Shown piece by piece: positions 30,862 through 33,077 of a stretch of 33,077 nt of DNA. The DNA is from JABDDM01 sp038240295 (GTDB lineage: Bacteria > Bacteroidota > Ignavibacteria > Palsa-1295), in contig JBBSDW010000016.1 of assembly GCA_038240295.1 (NCBI GenBank), forward strand, positions 1 to 33,077, given 5' to 3'. The number at the start of each line of letters is the position of its first letter. Position 1 is the stretch's first letter. The position numbers and the translations under genes were made by a program. The notes beneath the pieces are model-generated. The model was not told the origin of the DNA. It saw nothing but the letters and a program-made list of their open reading frames with translations, and made no database searches.

Positions 30862-33012
30862 ATGGTCGAATCAATTTTATCAGCTCAGCCGAAGATAGAA
30901 GAAGTCCCTTTCGAGCGCGAACTTCCGGAGCAGCTCGACAGGCTCACGGAGCTTGCTCACAATTTTTGGTGGAGCTGGTCGCCGGAGGCCCGCGATCTTT
31001 TTCGTTCGATCTCGGTATCGCTTTGGCGCAACACCGATCACAATCCGGTGTTAATGCTTCGTGAGGTAACCGAAGGTAGGCTGCAACGGCTTGCCGAGGA
31101 TGGCCCGTTTGTCAAGCGCTACCAGCATCTGCTCGCGTCGTTCGACCACATGCTTAGCACAAAAAAGACCGAGATCGCGAAGCATTATCCAGCTATGACG
31201 GATAAAAAGATCGCATATTTCTCGGCGGAATATGGCTTACATTCGAGCCTTCCGATCTATTCTGGCGGACTCGGGGTGCTCGCTGGTGATATCTGCAAAA
31301 CATCGAGCGATCTCGGGCTTGACCTTACCGCGATCGGCTTTATGTATCCGCGCGGATATTTCGATCAGCGCATCACGCCCGATGGCGAGCAGCTTGCGTC
31401 CTACAGCAACATCGTACCTGTGAACGTTGCGATCGAGCATCGTTTCCTGAAGACCGGAGAGCCGGCGATCGTGTCGCTGCCGCTCGAATCGCCTGAAGAT
31501 CTTTTGCATTTACAGATTTGGCAGGTGCGCTGCGGGCGTGTGAGAATGTATTTGATCGATTCCGATCTCGATCTGAACAAACCGTGGAATCGCGATATAT
31601 CTACGCGGCTTTATGGCGGCGATCAGGAATATCGCCTGCGTCAGGAGATCGCGCTTGGGATGGGCGGCGTTGCGGTTTTGAAATTATTGGAGGTGCAGCC
31701 CGACGTGTGGCATGCAAACGAAGGGCATGTTGCGTTCATGCTTTTAGAGCGTTTGCGTCTGGCGGTTGAATCGGGGATGGATCTCGAAACAGCGAAAGCC
31801 TTTGTTCGCAAGTCGAGCGTCTTTACGACCCACACTCCGGTGCCGGCAGGTCACGATTCATTCCCCTTTCCACTCATCGAACGCTACTTCGCCTACTATT
31901 GGCCGAAGCTCGGGCTGGATAAGGAATCGTTTTTTGCGCTCGGCCGCCACACCGAGATCTGGGGCGAAGGCTTTAACATGACCGCGCTCAGCATGAATCT
32001 CGCGGAGCAATGCAACGCTGTCAGCAAACGGCATGAAGAAGTCACGCGAGCAATGTGGGCCAACGACCTTCCCGACGAACTTACGAGCGTTACGAACGGT
32101 GTACATATTCCAACCTGGATCGCGCCCGAAGTTGGCCGCCTCTTCGACAATAAAGTCGGCGCGGACTGGCATGAGCATTTGAACGATCCGAAATACTGGG
32201 ACCGCATCGACGCGATCGACGATATAGATTTTTGGACAACACGCCAGCACTGCAAAGCAGGACTCATGGCATTCATCGCATCACGCATTCGCAGAGGATG
32301 GCAATCGGGCACGCTCCCAACTGCGGGGTTCGTCGCAGCAGGCGCCGTGCTTGATCCGGCAGTACTTACGATCGGGTTCGCGCGCCGCTTTGCTACCTAT
32401 AAACGGGCCACGCTTATTTTTCACGATCTCGAACGGCTGAAGCGTATGGTCAACGATCCCATCCGGCCCGTTCAATTTATCTTCAGCGGAAAGGCGCATC
32501 CTGCCGATGAAGGCGGCAAGCTTTTCATTCGCCAGATCTATTCCTATGCGAAGGATCCCGCGTTTAAAGGGCGCATTGCGTTTATCGAAAATTACGACAT
32601 GCACGTTGCGAAAAATCTTGTGCGCGGCGTCGATGTATGGATGAATAATCCGAAGGCACCGCTCGAAGCTTCGGGAACATCGGGGATGAAAGCGGGCATT
32701 AATGGCGTCCCGAATTTTTCGATTCTGGATGGTTGGTGGCTCGAAGGATTCAATGGAAAGAACGGATGGGGCCTCGAAGGCTCGATCACCGGCACGCAGG
32801 CCGAACAGGACGCTGCCGATGCAGCGAAGATGTACGATACACTCGAACACGAGATCATTCCGCTCTATTATGACAAAGGCTCCGATAGTATCCCGCACGG
32901 CTGGGTGCAGGTAATGAAGGAATCGGCAAAGACGGTTATCCCAGGCTTTAGCGGCGAGCGAATGGTCGGCGATTATATCACGAAGCTTTATTCGAAGTCG
33001 TTTACGAAGTAG
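30862..33012 (+). CDS. glgP: Alpha-glucan phosphorylase
   Basis: A 716-residue family 35 glucan phosphorylase that releases glucose-1-phosphate from storage glucan. Blocks: AHNFWWSWSPEARDLF near the N-terminus, YFSAEYGLHSSLPIYSGGLG, VWHANEGHVAFMLLERLR, FTTHTPVPAGHDSFP, and VTNGVHIPTWI. The PLP-binding region includes EASGTSGMKAGINGVPNFS. It belongs to the shorter alpha-glucan phosphorylase branch found in many bacteria and archaea. The ATG at 30,862 precedes the family N-terminus; the frame is open 48 codons further upstream, but that part looks like a shadow. The last codons (S-F-T-K-stop) form the first unit of a 16-base tandem repeat. Confidence 0.95.
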   Translation: MVESILSAQPKIEEVPFERELPEQLDRLTELAHNFWWSWSPEARDLFRSISVSLWRNTDHNPVLMLREVTEGRLQRLAEDGPFVKRYQHLLASFDHMLSTKKTEIAKHYPAMTDKKIAYFSAEYGLHSSLPIYSGGLGVLAGDICKTSSDLGLDLTAIGFMYPRGYFDQRITPDGEQLASYSNIVPVNVAIEHRFLKTGEPAIVSLPLESPEDLLHLQIWQVRCGRVRMYLIDSDLDLNKPWNRDISTRLYGGDQEYRLRQEIALGMGGVAVLKLLEVQPDVWHANEGHVAFMLLERLRLAVESGMDLETAKAFVRKSSVFTTHTPVPAGHDSFPFPLIERYFAYYWPKLGLDKESFFALGRHTEIWGEGFNMTALSMNLAEQCNAVSKRHEEVTRAMWANDLPDELTSVTNGVHIPTWIAPEVGRLFDNKVGADWHEHLNDPKYWDRIDAIDDIDFWTTRQHCKAGLMAFIASRIRRGWQSGTLPTAGFVAAGAVLDPAVLTIGFARRFATYKRATLIFHDLERLKRMVNDPIRPVQFIFSGKAHPADEGGKLFIRQIYSYAKDPAFKGRIAFIENYDMHVAKNLVRGVDVWMNNPKAPLEASGTSGMKAGINGVPNFSILDGWWLEGFNGKNGWGLEGSITGTQAEQDAADAAKMYDTLEHEIIPLYYDKGSDSIPHGWVQVMKESAKTVIPGFSGERMVGDYITKLYSKSFTK

Positions 33013-33077
33013 GTCGCTTACGAAGTACGTCGCTTACGAAGTAGGTCGCTTACGAAGTAGGTCGCTTACGAAGTAGG
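32998..33077. repeat. 16-bp tandem repeat starting on the glgP stop
   Basis: Five consecutive 16-base units of the form TCGCTTACGAAGTAGG run from 32,998 to the window end. The first unit (TCGTTTACGAAGTAGG) encodes the last residues S-F-T-K and the stop of glgP. The second unit has one base change (TACG for TAGG). The array continues off the edge, so its size is unknown. As the unit is not a multiple of 3, it cannot extend the reading frame. Confidence 0.9.

Overview
The window is 33,077 bases of a dense bacterial chromosome with balanced base composition. It carries core genes (dnaA, rpmH, rnpA, yidD, ispF), so it is chromosomal rather than plasmid or phage. Two proteins point to the Bacteroidota/Chlorobiota (FCB) side: a secreted protein with a C-terminal type IX secretion sorting domain, and a DUF3109 protein. 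Several weak or absent Shine-Dalgarno sequences and TTG/GTG starts fit this. My guess is a Kapabacteria- or Ignavibacteria-like lineage, which is inference only.

Layout. 1-968: non-coding, with a hairpin-bearing repeat near the left end. 969-7628 (all minus): a sugar-nucleotide operon with ugd, a UDP-xylose synthase type decarboxylase, a minimal nucleotidyltransferase, a mazEF module, a two-domain polysaccharide oxidoreductase and a beta-barrel-like protein. 7629-8468: a non-coding region with an AT-rich tract and a cluster of DnaA-box-like words (candidate oriC), followed by palindromic repeats. 8469-10151: dnaA. 10551-14858 (minus): a tight five-gene run with an ECF sigma factor, an anti-sigma-like membrane protein fused to a barrel-like domain, a lipoprotein, a one-helix membrane protein and anmK, closed by a terminator. 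15177-16346: the type IX cargo protein. 16673-17671: rpmH-rnpA-yidD, where rpmH is only 50 codons. 17780-25880: a DUF1223 protein, a repeat-filled gap, ispF with DUF3109, sixA, an orphan oligopeptide-binding lipoprotein, and a marR-ClC channel operon. 26105-33012: an endonuclease/exonuclease/phosphatase family protein with a duplicated start region, an alpha/beta hydrolase with an enoyl-CoA hydratase, a metallo-beta-lactamase-fold hydrolase, a frameshifted small lipoprotein gene and an alpha-glucan phosphorylase. The phosphorylase stop codon lies inside the first unit of a 16-bp tandem repeat that runs off the window.

The genes form several small functional sets: extracellular polysaccharide precursors (ugd, uxs, oxidoreductase) with an embedded toxin-antitoxin module; a likely envelope-stress circuit (sigma, anti-sigma/barrel, lipoprotein) physically linked to cell-wall recycling (anmK); and a self-regulated MarR/chloride channel pair. 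No tRNA, rRNA, CRISPR array, transposase or prophage gene was seen. The most interesting items are the sigma/anti-sigma-barrel/anmK operon, the mazEF module whose last gene overlaps a polysaccharide gene, and several small repeat events sitting exactly on start or stop codons.
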